Below, piece by piece: positions 24,271 through 34,822 of a DNA stretch of 64,000 nt; positions within the stretch are counted from its first letter, which is position 1; every line of letters begins with the position of its first letter. Location of the stretch: assembly GCF_002811475.1 (NCBI RefSeq), contig NZ_NPDL01000009.1, positions 83,171 to 147,170 on the forward strand, given 5' to 3'. This DNA is from Leptospira hartskeerlii (lineage in GTDB: Bacteria > Spirochaetota > Leptospiria > Leptospirales > Leptospiraceae). The notes under the pieces were generated by a model. It was not told where the DNA came from. It searched no databases and worked only from the letters and a program-made list of their open reading frames with translations. The position numbers were made by a program, and so were the translations under genes.

Positions 24271-27200
24271 TTATTTAGGAGTAACTTTTACGAAATATTT
24301 TTTGGACGCGTCCCAAGTTTTCAGGATCTCTTCAGAAAGTTCGGATCCGGTCAACTTAGTGTGTTCAGTAATCAAAGACTTTATGATATCGTAATCTTCA
24401 TTTTCAAGATCCACGATTTTTACATATTCTTTATTGATCAAAGGCTCCAATTCCCAATTTTTTTGGAAGAAGTAAGCTTTTCCTCCGGTCATACCGGCAC
24501 CCATGTTCTTACCTACTGTTCCCAAACAAACGATTGTTCCACTGGTCATGTATTCTAAGAAGTGGTCACCTGCTCCGCCGACTACTGCGTCCGCTCCGGA
24601 GTTCCTAACCCCGAATCTTTCTCCTGCCCTACCGGAACTAAAAAGTTTTCCGGAAGTAGCACCGTAAAGACAGGTATTACCGATGATCACATTCTCATAC
24701 GCATTTAGTTTGGAACGTCTATGCTTGCGGACCACGATAGTTCCACCGCAGAGTCCTTTTCCTACATAGTCGTTTGCATCTCCATGAAGAGTGATCTGCA
24801 CTCCTTTCACGAGCCATGCTCCCAAGGACTGACCAGCAGTTCCTTCGAGAATAATTTCTAGTTTTCCAGGAAGACCTTTAGCTCCGTATTTACGTGCGAT
24901 AATTCCGGAAACTTTTGCTCCCACAGTTCTGTTCGTATTCTTCACGGAATAAGAAAGGGACATGGAAGTTTTTCCTTCTAACGCAGGCTCCGCATCTTTC
25001 AGGATACGATCGTCCAAAACTTCTCCGACAGATTCTCTTCTTACGAATCTGTCTTTTTTCTTCTTAGGATCGTAAAGAAGAGGAAGACGAACTAAGATCG
25101 GATTTAAGTCCAAAGAATCTAAACGATCTTGCTCATAACGTGTGATCTGTTTCAGAAGATCCGTTCTTCCTATGATCTCGTCCATAGAGCGGAATCCTAA
25201 CTTCGCCAGATACTCTCGAACTTCCATGGCAAGAAGTGTCATCAGAGTCGCAACTTGATCAGGAGATCCTTTGTATTTCGCTCTAAACTTAGGATCTTGT
25301 GTAGCAATTCCAGTAGGACAGTTGTTCAGATGGCATTTTCTTGCCATGATACAACCTAATGCTACAAGAGAAGCAGTTCCGATCCCGTATTCTTCCGCAC
25401 CTAAACATGCAGCGATGATCACGTCCCTTCCGGAAACGATACCACCGTCAGTACGAAGAACCACTCTATCTCTCAATCCGTTCATTACTAAAACTTGATG
25501 TGTTTCAGAAAGACCTAATTCCCAAGGAGATCCGGCATGTTTGATAGAAGTAAGAGAAGCCGCTCCGGTTCCTCCCACATGCCCTGAGATCAAGATTACA
25601 TCTGCGTTAGCTTTCGCAACGCCTGCAGCAATCGTTCCCACTCCCGCTTCGGATACCAGTTTTACCGATACTTGAGCGGTATGGTTTGCTTGTTTCAAGT
25701 CGTAGATCAACTGCGACAAGTCCTCGATAGAATAAATATCGTGGTGAGGTGGAGGAGAGATCAGATCGATTCCCTGAGGAGTATGACGGTTCGTCGCGAT
25801 CTCCTCGTTATTCTTCTTACCTGGAAGTTGTCCACCTTCTCCAGGTTTTGCTCCTTGAGCGATCTTGATCTCCAATTCTTTTGCAGAGTTCAGATATTCT
25901 GAAGTTACCCCGAATCTTCCGGAAGCCACTTGTTTGATGGAAGAATTCGCCAAGTCTCCCTTCTCATCAACAACGTAACGAGATGGATGTTCTCCACCTT
26001 CTCCGGAGGAAGACTTAGAACCCAAACGGTTCATTGCTATCGCAAGGTCAGTGTGAGCTTCGATAGAAAGTGCACCATGGCTCATGCCTGGAGTTAAGAA
26101 ACGTTTTTGGATCTCGGAAACTGTTTCTACTTCTTCGATTGGAACAGGAGAACGATCTACGAAATCGAATAGATCTCTGATATTGATCGGATCACTTTCT
26201 TCCATTAATTTAGAAGCTTCTAAGAATGCTTCGTAGTCATTATCCACCGCAGCTTTACGGATGAATTTCACTACTTTAGGAGACCATCTATGAGGCTGAT
26301 CGTCCTTCTCAGAGATAAAGTCTTCAGGATTGATCTCTTTGTTAAATGCAGAGTCGTGGTTGCGTAGAATATTCTGTTCTATACCACCGATACCAATTCC
26401 CGAAATTCTGGAATAAGTTCCCGGGAAATATTTAGAGATCAGAGTTCTAGAAAGTCCGATTGCTTCGAATACCTGTCCACCTACATAGGAAGACATGATG
26501 GAAATTCCCATCTTGGACATGATTTTCAGAAGTCCGTCATCCACTCCCGCACGATAGTTTGTGCAAAGAGAAGCAAAAGAAGGACGAGTGCCGTCTTCTG
26601 CATCGAAATCTCCCTTGGTCCATAGGTCGTGAAGAGTATCCCAGATCAGATAACTGTTCACTCCGGAAGCCCCGTAACCGAGTAGAACTGCCACATTATG
26701 AATTTCGAATGCAGACCCGGTCTCTACAAGGATGCTCGTAGCCGCACGTTTTTTGTTACGGATCAAGTGGTTATGAACTGCAGCAACCGCTAGTTCCATA
26801 GGAATAGGAGCGCGATCTTTGTTCAGTTTTTTATCCGAAAGAATCAGGATATTTACTCCGGATTCTGCAGCTTTCACTGCATCCGCAAGCAACTGATCCA
26901 ATGCGAGTTCTAGATAATTTCGCGCCGCGTCAGGCTCATGATGAGCTTCGAAAGTCGCGTCTAAGGTAACTACCTTGTATTGTTTTCCGTCCTTATCCCT
27001 GATCCTTTGTAATCCAAGATTAGTCAGGTAAGGATGAGAAAGTACTAGACAGTTCTGAGGTTTTTCGTCTGCGAAAAGATTTGTCTTCTTAACAAGACGA
27101 GTATAAAGAGAAGTTACTCCCTTCTCCCTTAGATAATCGATCGGCGGATTTGTAACCTGCGCAAATCTCTGGCGGAAGTATGTATACAATCCGATGCGAG

Positions 27201-28758
27201 AGAGCATAAGTATTGACAAAGGAGTATCATCCCCCATGGAACCGATCGCTTCTTTTCCTGCGATCGCCTGAGGTTTAATCACCGCTTTTTGTTTGTATGG
27301 AGAATATGCGAATAAAATCTGTCTTCTTCTTAGTTCATCTCCGCTATAAGTTATAGTTTTAGCGATGGACTCATCAATAGTTTGGTCCAGATACTCAACA
27401 TTCTCTTTAGACCATTCTCTATAATCGTATTTTTTCTCGAATAGAGTATTGATGTCTTCGTTGAAATAGATTTTTCCTTCTTTCAAGTTGACCGCGAGCA
27501 TATCACCAGGACCCAATCTTCCTTTTTTGGTGATGATCTCTTCGTCTATATGAACGAGTCCAGTTTCGGAACCCATAACAACTAGTCCGTCTTCGGTCAC
27601 AACATATCTTGCAGGACGAAGTCCGTTTCTGTCCAAACTTCCGCCGATCCAGTCGCCTTCTGCGAAAGCAAGTGCAGCCGGTCCGTCCCATGGTTCAGTC
27701 AAAGTGTTATTGTATTCGTAAAACGATTTCAGTCCTTCGGACATCTGAACGTTTTTACTCCATGCATTTGGGATCAACATCGCTTTGGCATGAAGAACGT
27801 CCTTCCCGGAACGTACAATCGCTTCCATTGCGTTGTCCAAACTTGCCGAGTCGGATAAATGAGGTCTGATGATCGGATGGATCTCTTTTTGGAACTCTCC
27901 CCATTTTTCGCAGGCAAGTTCTTCTTCTCTCGCGAGCATCCAAATCCTGTTTCCTACGATTGTATTGATCTCTCCGTTATGAGCAAGAATACGGAAAGGT
28001 TGTGCTAATGCCCAACTTGGGAAAGTGTTCGTAGAATATCTCTGGTGGAAGATACAATAAGGAGAAACCATCTCCTCACTTTTTAGATCCTCATAAAATT
28101 GAGAGACCTGGTTCCCGTTGAATAATCCTTTAAAAGTGATCCTTTCGGATGAGAAGGAACAAATATAGAAGTCCTCGCTCATGGAAAGTTTAAGAGCGTC
28201 CCTCATCACTTTCTTTTGGATCAGGAATAATTTAGTCTCGAAATCGTCGTTGGACATCCCGTCCGGTTTTCCGATCAATACTTGTTCGATCTGAGGACGA
28301 GAAGCGTTCGCCTTAGGTCCTAAAACCTCAGGATTTACGGGAACATATCTCCAAGCATAAAGCTTGAAGTTGAATTGCATAAGTGCTGATTCAATGAGGC
28401 TACGGCAAACATCTTGTTTGTCTATGTCCTCTCTTGGTAGGAACACCATCCCCACACCGATGGAATCTTCGTCAGGGCGTCTATGACCCATCTCCTCGAT
28501 GTACTTCGCGAACAGTTTCTTAGGGATACGGATCATGATCCCGGCGCCGTCTCCGGTTTGCATATCTGCATCTACGGCTCCGCGGTGGGTAAGGCATGCG
28601 ACCGCCTTCAAACCCATTGATACAACTCGGTGATTGGACTCGCCCTTATAAGAAGCGACGAAGCCTACTCCGCAGTTATCGCGCTCGAAGGACTTGTCGT
28701 ATAGACCGTTTTCCTCCAAGTACTTTTGGATCCGCAACTGTTCGTCAAGGTTTAACAT
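24271..28758 (-). CDS. gltB: glutamate synthase large subunit
   Basis: Makes two glutamates from glutamine and 2-oxoglutarate. 1495 residues, the usual length of the bacterial alpha subunit. C29 (RDNCGVGFV) is the expected N-terminal nucleophile after removal of a propeptide. The amidotransferase domain includes RYSTNTFPSWALAQPFR and HNGEINT; the central and FMN domains include GHVGGTGAASLTS; the 3Fe-4S site is CIMARKCHLNNC; and the C-terminal beta-helix has the GXXG repeats (GQSLGAWLVKG, GGTIVVRKH). The small subunit gltD is not in this window. The 211-base upstream region holds no gene. Confidence 0.97.
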   Translation of the reverse strand: MLNLDEQLRIQKYLEENGLYDKSFERDNCGVGFVASYKGESNHRVVSMGLKAVACLTHRGAVDADMQTGDGAGIMIRIPKKLFAKYIEEMGHRRPDEDSIGVGMVFLPREDIDKQDVCRSLIESALMQFNFKLYAWRYVPVNPEVLGPKANASRPQIEQVLIGKPDGMSNDDFETKLFLIQKKVMRDALKLSMSEDFYICSFSSERITFKGLFNGNQVSQFYEDLKSEEMVSPYCIFHQRYSTNTFPSWALAQPFRILAHNGEINTIVGNRIWMLAREEELACEKWGEFQKEIHPIIRPHLSDSASLDNAMEAIVRSGKDVLHAKAMLIPNAWSKNVQMSEGLKSFYEYNNTLTEPWDGPAALAFAEGDWIGGSLDRNGLRPARYVVTEDGLVVMGSETGLVHIDEEIITKKGRLGPGDMLAVNLKEGKIYFNEDINTLFEKKYDYREWSKENVEYLDQTIDESIAKTITYSGDELRRRQILFAYSPYKQKAVIKPQAIAGKEAIGSMGDDTPLSILMLSRIGLYTYFRQRFAQVTNPPIDYLREKGVTSLYTRLVKKTNLFADEKPQNCLVLSHPYLTNLGLQRIRDKDGKQYKVVTLDATFEAHHEPDAARNYLELALDQLLADAVKAAESGVNILILSDKKLNKDRAPIPMELAVAAVHNHLIRNKKRAATSILVETGSAFEIHNVAVLLGYGASGVNSYLIWDTLHDLWTKGDFDAEDGTRPSFASLCTNYRAGVDDGLLKIMSKMGISIMSSYVGGQVFEAIGLSRTLISKYFPGTYSRISGIGIGGIEQNILRNHDSAFNKEINPEDFISEKDDQPHRWSPKVVKFIRKAAVDNDYEAFLEASKLMEESDPINIRDLFDFVDRSPVPIEEVETVSEIQKRFLTPGMSHGALSIEAHTDLAIAMNRLGSKSSSGEGGEHPSRYVVDEKGDLANSSIKQVASGRFGVTSEYLNSAKELEIKIAQGAKPGEGGQLPGKKNNEEIATNRHTPQGIDLISPPPHHDIYSIEDLSQLIYDLKQANHTAQVSVKLVSEAGVGTIAAGVAKANADVILISGHVGGTGAASLTSIKHAGSPWELGLSETHQVLVMNGLRDRVVLRTDGGIVSGRDVIIAACLGAEEYGIGTASLVALGCIMARKCHLNNCPTGIATQDPKFRAKYKGSPDQVATLMTLLAMEVREYLAKLGFRSMDEIIGRTDLLKQITRYEQDRLDSLDLNPILVRLPLLYDPKKKKDRFVRRESVGEVLDDRILKDAEPALEGKTSMSLSYSVKNTNRTVGAKVSGIIARKYGAKGLPGKLEIILEGTAGQSLGAWLVKGVQITLHGDANDYVGKGLCGGTIVVRKHRRSKLNAYENVIIGNTCLYGATSGKLFSSGRAGERFGVRNSGADAVVGGAGDHFLEYMTSGTIVCLGTVGKNMGAGMTGGKAYFFQKNWELEPLINKEYVKIVDLENEDYDIIKSLITEHTKLTGSELSEEILKTWDASKKYFVKVTPK

Positions 28759-28969
28759 CCGCTAAGGTTCCTCTTTAGGGTTGATATAAAATCCGGGACA
28801 CTGCTTTGGCCTTGGTCCACGGACAGAGGAAACCCCCACCCACGCGATGTTTGGCTGAATTTTGTAGCAAATGTCCGATTCTTAGACCAGTAAATTTACG
28901 AGTGCCTAGTTTGAAAACGATCTTTTTCAGGGTAGAAGGCCGCAAAGAGCCTAGATTCGACTTATAAAC

Positions 28970-30241
28970 TTAGTTTCTGCGAATGGAAAGAACCGGGTTT
29001 AAGAATAAATCTGTTAAGATCTTTCTCTGACTGGCATCTGGGATACGGGAAAGAAGTTGATCCATCTTTCCTTTGATCTGAGTGAAATCAGGATATTCAT
29101 CCATGACTCTCAGAATATGAGGCCATGCTTTTTTTACAAGTTCCGCTACTGCTGGACTTGCAGTCCTTGCTTTATTCCAAGAGGATTCTAATTGATTTCG
29201 AATACGGAAAAAATCGCGTCCTAGTTCCAATACTTTTCTAAGCCTAGATTCCGAAAGACCTGTGCGAGAGCCAAGTTGACCGAGAGTTCCATCCCATTCT
29301 ACTACTTCTCCCCTGGATTCTTTCAAAAGAGAAGTTTGTAATTGAACAAGTGCATTTTCTTCTACAGGTAAAGATGCGACCCAACGTTTGTATTCATCTA
29401 GTTGTCCCGCTTTCTGAAAAACTCGGACCTTTCCGACTTGGTCCATATATTTAGAAAATGGAATACTCACTGGAGGTTCGGAGAAGCTAGGAGAATCTCC
29501 CCCAAAGTCCCCATCGAAATGAAGATCTTCCACATCGGAAAGAATATCTTCTCCCATTTGGACAGGAGAATCATCTTCTTCCAATTCTTCTACCTTCATG
29601 ATCAAAGGTTTACCGGAGAATAGTTCACCATATTTTTCTAATATTTCTTTTAAGATCGGAGTTTCAGGCCCTCTGCGGACCGGTGCAGCTGGAACAGGTC
29701 TTGCTGCCGCTCCTGCCGCTGCAGTTTCTCTTGCGACTTCTCCCAAGGCTGCTGCTTCTCTTTTTTTACCGGTGGAGATCTCCACCAGATAGATCATTCC
29801 TTCTTCCGATTCGAATCTATGCCCCGCAGGGAAAGTGAATCCAAGTCCTTCTATGATCTCATCAGAGATTTTAGAAAATTTTTTCTTACGAGGAGTTTGT
29901 TCTGCCGTGGATTCTTGTTCTATAAGTTTGGTTTTTACCTTATTCAACGCACCCAAGAAGTTCCTGTTCATATAGGAAGAAAGCTCCCCAGAGCCCATTC
30001 CGAGGAACTGAGCAAACTGAGGAAGTTGATCGAAAAAATGATCCGTCTTTTGGACGTTGCTTGAGATATAAGAGCGAAGTTTTGTCTTAAGCGCTTCTTG
30101 TTCTTTGGCGGGAATTTTTTTAGCCGAGATCAATGTCCCGAAAAGTTGGATATGAGTATGAAAATAACTTAAAAATTCCCCGTACGCAGTTAGAACGTAC
30201 TCTCCATGGGAATTTTTTTCTATGACCTTTTTATCTGCCAT
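28970..30241 (-). CDS. conserved protein of unknown function
   Basis: 423 residues, soluble. The N-terminal third is helical (YGEFLSYFHTHIQLFGTLI); residues about 175-200 are an Ala/Pro-rich linker (GAAARPVPAAPVRRG); residues about 220-265 are very acidic (LEEDDSPVQMGEDILSDVEDLHFDGD); and the C-terminal part is again helical. No catalytic motif or membrane segment is seen. The modular order with an acidic linker suggests a scaffold or interaction protein. It resembles long Leptospira-specific hypothetical proteins. Confidence 0.7.
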   Translation of the reverse strand: MADKKVIEKNSHGEYVLTAYGEFLSYFHTHIQLFGTLISAKKIPAKEQEALKTKLRSYISSNVQKTDHFFDQLPQFAQFLGMGSGELSSYMNRNFLGALNKVKTKLIEQESTAEQTPRKKKFSKISDEIIEGLGFTFPAGHRFESEEGMIYLVEISTGKKREAAALGEVARETAAAGAAARPVPAAPVRRGPETPILKEILEKYGELFSGKPLIMKVEELEEDDSPVQMGEDILSDVEDLHFDGDFGGDSPSFSEPPVSIPFSKYMDQVGKVRVFQKAGQLDEYKRWVASLPVEENALVQLQTSLLKESRGEVVEWDGTLGQLGSRTGLSESRLRKVLELGRDFFRIRNQLESSWNKARTASPAVAELVKKAWPHILRVMDEYPDFTQIKGKMDQLLSRIPDASQRKILTDLFLNPVLSIRRN

Positions 30242-30311
30242 AATCCGGATTCGCAGTCAAGTTTTTACAACCCTAGACCGGAATTCAAGACAATTAAGTT
30301 ACGAATCCTTC

Positions 30312-30629
30312 TTAAACAGTCTTAGGTATGGTCTCTTCGCTGGGACTTCCGCTGATAATCCTGTATCTCAGGAATGTGTTACAAGTAGCTTCTTCAGAAT
30401 AACGAACCAGATCATAATCCGGACGAGGAGAACGAAAAAAAGAAGAATGTGCCAGACGTTCTGTCACTTCTTTGCGGATATGAGCTCTTGCTTCGTTCCT
30501 TCTAATATAAACCGAAGGAACTACTATATCGTTCTTATAGGATAAAATATTATTTCTGTAGATGGCAACAGTTAGGCGGATCCGGTAGGATTTATTTTCC
30601 GTCAGGTCTTTTGGTTCCAGAAATTCCAT
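30312..30629 (-). CDS. small protein of unknown function
   Basis: 105 residues, basic, no signal peptide or membrane helix. It begins MEFLEPKDLTENKSYRIRLTVAIY and alternates strand-like segments, so it may be a small beta-rich domain. It lies 70 bases upstream of the 423-residue protein gene on the same strand and could share a transcript with it. No family recognised; coding status is supported by position, length and lack of any better frame in this stretch. Confidence 0.6.
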   Translation of the reverse strand: MEFLEPKDLTENKSYRIRLTVAIYRNNILSYKNDIVVPSVYIRRNEARAHIRKEVTERLAHSSFFRSPRPDYDLVRYSEEATCNTFLRYRIISGSPSEETIPKTV

Positions 30630-30769
30630 GCCTAGGCCCTTTGTTTCGAAAATCTTACCAGACTTTCTATAACCAAAGTATCGGATTTTACACCCCCCGA
30701 TCTCAAATTCGGGCCTTAGAATTTTTTTACTTTTGGAAAATTAAAATCCTACCGATGAGTTGGCTCACA

Positions 30770-32854
30770 TTAAGGTAACATAATTTTGTGCAGACTCAAA
30801 GGGGTCGCGAGGAAAGAAGAATCTCCAGTATCTGAAACATAAAACGCTGACGGCGAGATCTGATTCGTAGGAATAGAAGTCTGATTCAGCTCAGTGAAGT
30901 TGCTATCTCTCTTGAATATCTTGTATCCGCTGTTAGAAGTTCCTTCTAAGGTGTATAAATTCCCGGACTTATCAGTTGTGATCTGTTGGAAAGGAGTCGT
31001 AGCGGATTGGACCAAATTATTCCATTCTAAAGTTTTGGAATTAAATTTAGAGATAGAAGTATGAAGATCACCGCTTTCTCCTAAAGCGGTGATCATATGA
31101 TAAAAAATCCCCGCATAGTCTGTTTCTAATTCATCTGTACTCAAAATGAAAGATTCTCTATAAGTCTGATCTACAAAATTACCTTCCCCTCCCCCATTAA
31201 CAGAAGAGAAATTCAAATACGTAAAAGTGTCCTCTTCTCCAAAATCCACAAAGTCACTGAATACTTTTCCATCGGTCACAGCGATATTCGTAAAAGGAAC
31301 AAATGAATTTGCAGGTAGATTTCGAGTAGTCACTCCAGTAAAATCTGTTTTGACCTTTACCAAAACTTTTGTGTCCGAATCATTTCTGCCGGAAATGTAT
31401 AAGAAGTCCCCATCAATCTCCATATCCGCACCCTGAATTGCAGATCCTTGGAAAGAAGGTAAAATAAAACTGGAAAGATGAGCTCCATTTGAATTCAGTT
31501 TAGTGATCTGTTTTGTTGCATGAAGGATGTAAAAATTCTTCTTGTCATCTCGAACGATTCTCAAAGGAGAAATTCCGACTAAACTAGGAGAACAATTCGA
31601 AAAAATTGGGGCAGCGCAGGAAAGAATAGAAGATCTTTCCGTATCCACGGCAAAAACATTTCCATTACGATTATCTGTTGCAATACTCTGTATCGTAGAA
31701 AATCCAGCAGGGTTGATCCTCATAGTCACTGAGCCACCCGACATTCCACTATGGAATCGGACTAAATGAGGTCCGAAATCCGAAGCAGAATTCTGTTGGA
31801 TGGCAACAAGGATCTGAACGCCGCTCATAGTCATATCAATGATCTGACCAACAGTAATCTCTTTGGACGCAAGTTGAACAGGAGTATCTCCACTTATATC
31901 GTATTGATACAAATTAAAAGAAGAATTGTCCGCCACTAACAAGCTATTATCGGAAGGATGAATAAAGATCGCATTAGGTTGTCTGAATGTTCCTGGAAGG
32001 TCCCAAGTTTTAAGCAAATCCCCCGCAGAAGAATATTTGAAAATACGATCTGTCCCGGTATTAAAATTTGCTTCGCTGATATACAAGTTTCCGGAAGTAT
32101 CCAAGGCCAAATCTTTAGGAGAAGAATCCCCAGGAAGATCGATCAAACTTGTTTGGGTACAATCAGAATTCAGTTCGAATATTTTCATTCCCACCAAGGC
32201 AAATATACGGTTAGAAACATCCACAACCATTGCCTTAGGAGAGATGCCGGTCCAAACACCAATCATATCTCCGTTCACATTCAGTAAATATACGTTTGTA
32301 CCGCTTGCAACAAGCACTGAGTTTCCAAAGGAAGAAATCGAAATCGCTGTTCCAGGAAAACCATTCTTGAACCTTGAATATAGAGAAGTCCCTCCTCCAA
32401 GAGAATTCAATTTTGTAGAACAAGATGAATTGAATCCAACAGTCCCAGTATCAAAAATACTAACAGGGGAAATTTTACCTTCCAGATCTACAACTTGGAT
32501 CGCATACTGAAACAAACTTTGGGAATTTGAAACAGGATCCGAATAAACAGGGTCGGTCACTGAGCCAATCTGCTGGAAAGTAGATTCAAATACCGATTTT
32601 TTTAAGACCCTGTATTCCTGGGCGGGAACGGGATCCCAACGAACTTCTACCTTATCACTGAATGCAGCATCGGAAGCAATTACCCATGTAGGAGCTCCAG
32701 CCTCTCCTGGAGGAGGATTTTCTCCGGGAGTTGAAGAACCGCTATAAATCGTCGCAAGAAGTGCGGACACAGGATCAAAACCTCCGCCCTCGGAAGAACA
32801 TCCTATAAAAAAAGAAAAATTAAAGATCAATATAAGAAAAAATAACTTCTTCAT
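30770..32854 (-). CDS. NHL/beta-propeller-type lipoprotein
   Basis: 694 residues from ATG 32854, preceded by GGGA; an in-frame ATG at 32869 would add five residues. The signal peptide MKKLFFLILIFNFSFF ends in the lipobox IGC. A Gly/Pro-rich linker (GENPPPGEAGAP) leads to a fibronectin-like stretch (KVEVRWDPVPAQEYRVLKKS, about 65-130) and then repeated six- or seven-bladed propeller units (NLYISEANFNTGTDRIFKYS, GNVFAVDTERSSIL, GNLYTLEGTSNSGYKIFK). Probably an exposed or periplasmic binding protein. The other lipoprotein gene lies immediately upstream on the same strand. Confidence 0.78.
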   Translation of the reverse strand: MKKLFFLILIFNFSFFIGCSSEGGGFDPVSALLATIYSGSSTPGENPPPGEAGAPTWVIASDAAFSDKVEVRWDPVPAQEYRVLKKSVFESTFQQIGSVTDPVYSDPVSNSQSLFQYAIQVVDLEGKISPVSIFDTGTVGFNSSCSTKLNSLGGGTSLYSRFKNGFPGTAISISSFGNSVLVASGTNVYLLNVNGDMIGVWTGISPKAMVVDVSNRIFALVGMKIFELNSDCTQTSLIDLPGDSSPKDLALDTSGNLYISEANFNTGTDRIFKYSSAGDLLKTWDLPGTFRQPNAIFIHPSDNSLLVADNSSFNLYQYDISGDTPVQLASKEITVGQIIDMTMSGVQILVAIQQNSASDFGPHLVRFHSGMSGGSVTMRINPAGFSTIQSIATDNRNGNVFAVDTERSSILSCAAPIFSNCSPSLVGISPLRIVRDDKKNFYILHATKQITKLNSNGAHLSSFILPSFQGSAIQGADMEIDGDFLYISGRNDSDTKVLVKVKTDFTGVTTRNLPANSFVPFTNIAVTDGKVFSDFVDFGEEDTFTYLNFSSVNGGGEGNFVDQTYRESFILSTDELETDYAGIFYHMITALGESGDLHTSISKFNSKTLEWNNLVQSATTPFQQITTDKSGNLYTLEGTSNSGYKIFKRDSNFTELNQTSIPTNQISPSAFYVSDTGDSSFLATPLSLHKIMLP

Positions 32855-32902
32855 AAATTCCCAAAACATTATAATTTAATAATTTTCACTTATGTTTCAA
32901 GA

Positions 32903-33793
32903 TCACGGAATGATCACTTTCCCTCTTATAAACTCGTCGTCAAAGGGGCCATCCACATACGAATAAGAAGACATTTCCACGCACATGTAATCGAAGGTAG
33001 TATGATTCAAACTGCTGGTTACTTCATACGTTCCCACTGGGATCGGATCAAATATTTCGAAATAACTGAAAGGAATTGCAGGTATGGAAAAAGAAATCGG
33101 CTGGGAAACAGAGATATCAACATAAAGATATGCTAATGTATCAATTGATATCGTCTTCTGTGCCTTAAATTCTACATTATCTCCACTCAATGTTGCAGTA
33201 GCACAAACAGTTCCACAATTCCCTACAGTGGAAGGAAGACTAGCCGCCCCAGTGCAAAAATGAGTTTGGCCTACTTGCTTTACTTTTGAAGAGATCCCGA
33301 ATTCGTTTCGAGCGATAATGAGTATTTTTAATTTCCTATCCGAAGGTCCGATCAAGGCAGGAGGACTTGCTCCGGCCTGCGCAAGTTGCCCCGCTTTAAC
33401 AGTCCAATGAGAGAAAGAATTCACCACAGTGTTATCAGGCATTAATTTCATACTCTGGCCTCCGATAAATGCGGAGACCGAGGTATTGTCATGAACTGGT
33501 AAATTATAATTAATAGCTTGGATAGAAAATAGACCGTTAAAGTTAGTTCCACTAGAAATATCAAAACTTGTAATTGTAGAATCTTGCAAATCAGGAGCGT
33601 TTTCAGGCTGGCCCGGAGGAGCAGGATCTCCAGGAGGAACTGGAACAGGAGCAGCAACTCCGTCTAAAACTGCTTTTGCGGCAGCGGTTAGTTCTGCAAT
33701 ACTCTTTGCATCCTCGGAACAATATAGAACGCAAAAGATCCCGAGCACCGGTAAGATCTTTATAAAACGTTGCTTTTTATTTAAAAATTTCAT
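32903..33793 (-). CDS. lipoprotein of unknown function
   Basis: 296 residues. A basic N-terminus and hydrophobic segment (ILPVLGIFCV) end in the lipobox LYC. A Pro-rich linker (PVPVPPGDPAPPGQPENAP, about 50-68) precedes a beta-rich domain containing HFCTG and NCGTVCATA, which may form disulfides. No family recognised. It lies 48 bases upstream of the propeller lipoprotein gene; both have the same plan of lipobox, Pro-rich linker and beta domain, and are probably co-expressed. Confidence 0.72.
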   Translation of the reverse strand: MKFLNKKQRFIKILPVLGIFCVLYCSEDAKSIAELTAAAKAVLDGVAAPVPVPPGDPAPPGQPENAPDLQDSTITSFDISSGTNFNGLFSIQAINYNLPVHDNTSVSAFIGGQSMKLMPDNTVVNSFSHWTVKAGQLAQAGASPPALIGPSDRKLKILIIARNEFGISSKVKQVGQTHFCTGAASLPSTVGNCGTVCATATLSGDNVEFKAQKTISIDTLAYLYVDISVSQPISFSIPAIPFSYFEIFDPIPVGTYEVTSSLNHTTFDYMCVEMSSYSYVDGPFDDEFIRGKVIIP

Positions 33794-34144
33794 CTAGATT
33801 CCAATATAACGTTTTTCCCAATTAGCTCATCCCTGGTGTATTTTTCCGAGTTATTTAAGAAAATCTCAAAGTCGCTCGGAATAAACGACACAAATCGAGG
33901 AACAAACGTCTGTTATACGGATTGATCAGATGTTTTGATCTCAAAACAACGGACAAACCGCAACGTTATGTGTGTATATAGGTTCCCCGGCCGGTTAACA
34001 CCATAACAAATCGCGATGATCTTATTTTTAGATTTTTTAAGTCTTTCAGAAAAAAAGTGAGTAAAAGCTCATTATTATTATAACGTTCACTACAGATCTT
34101 AAACTGACCAAACCATGTTCAAAAATTGGAATATAGACCGACGT
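33794..34144. other. 351-base intergenic region with one small dyad
   Basis: No gene is supported here. The only clear structure is GTTTTGA-TC-TCAAAAC at 33932-33947, a 16-base dyad that could be an operator for the lipoprotein operon, whose first start is at 33793. The rest is AT-rich and includes short T runs near 34024-34040 downstream of the membrane-protein gene. Confidence 0.5.
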
Positions 34145-34822
34145 TTAAGAAAGACTTTCGGAGAAAGTGTACATTCTTCTTTTTTTAGCCCAGGGAAGTC
34201 CCGGAAGTAAAAGAAGAATATAGGAGATCGGAAGAGATTCAAAGATAATCTCTCCATGAAGACTGCTCATCTCCGTAATCCCTAAAAATTTAGAGATCAT
34301 TATAAAGGAGATAAACAAAGAAGAAGAAAGTACAAATGCCAATCCGATCGCAATCAGATGGCGGACCAAAATATTCTTCCAAACAAGTTTTGTTTCCCTT
34401 AACATATGGAATTTAAAACTTACTTGTACGGTTCGTATAGAAAGAAGAAGTAACATTAACGCTAGAAATATATTATTTCCACCGCCAGCAGCGATCCCAA
34501 ACCAAGTCAATGTTGTTCCGAGAAGAATGATTATAGAATAGATACAAAGAAGAATAACGGAGACCCTACTTCTGGAAAATCGGATCACGACCCCGAAAAT
34601 AAAAAGAAGAAGAACATCCATATAGAAGTTCCTAAAAGATCCCAAAAGGAAAGTAAAAAGAATACTCTGCAGAAATCCGATCAAAACCAAAATATAAGAA
34701 GAGGAATTCAGAAAAAACTCTGCCTCTTCCGGGGATTCTATCTTAGAAAAAAAACGTTTCAGTAGATTCATATCGGGTTCCAACAATCCTGATGATTTCG
34801 CTTTTCCAGTCAATTTATTCAA
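34145..34822 (-). CDS. polytopic membrane protein of unknown function
   Basis: 225 residues with about six hydrophobic helices after residue 40 (SSSYILVLIGFLQSILFTFL, MDVLLLFIFGVVIRF, VILLCIYSIIILLGTTL, NNIFLALMLLLLSI, and others), ending in a basic tail. No motif links it to a transporter or enzyme family. M18 (MNLLKRFF) is an alternative start. The start region is divergent from ispG, 140 bases away. Confidence 0.65.
   Translation of the reverse strand: MNKLTGKAKSSGLLEPDMNLLKRFFSKIESPEEAEFFLNSSSYILVLIGFLQSILFTFLLGSFRNFYMDVLLLFIFGVVIRFSRSRVSVILLCIYSIIILLGTTLTWFGIAAGGGNNIFLALMLLLLSIRTVQVSFKFHMLRETKLVWKNILVRHLIAIGLAFVLSSSLFISFIMISKFLGITEMSSLHGEIIFESLPISYILLLLPGLPWAKKRRMYTFSESLS

Noticed and set aside
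28759..28969. Riboswitch upstream of gltB
   Set aside because: I looked for a glutamine or other riboswitch pattern in the 211-base leader and found only short unconvincing stems.
30222..30545. 107-residue plus-strand frame over the 30.3-30.6 kb gene
   Set aside because: It overlaps the more plausible minus-strand gene of operon-like spacing and has an arginine-rich shadow composition.
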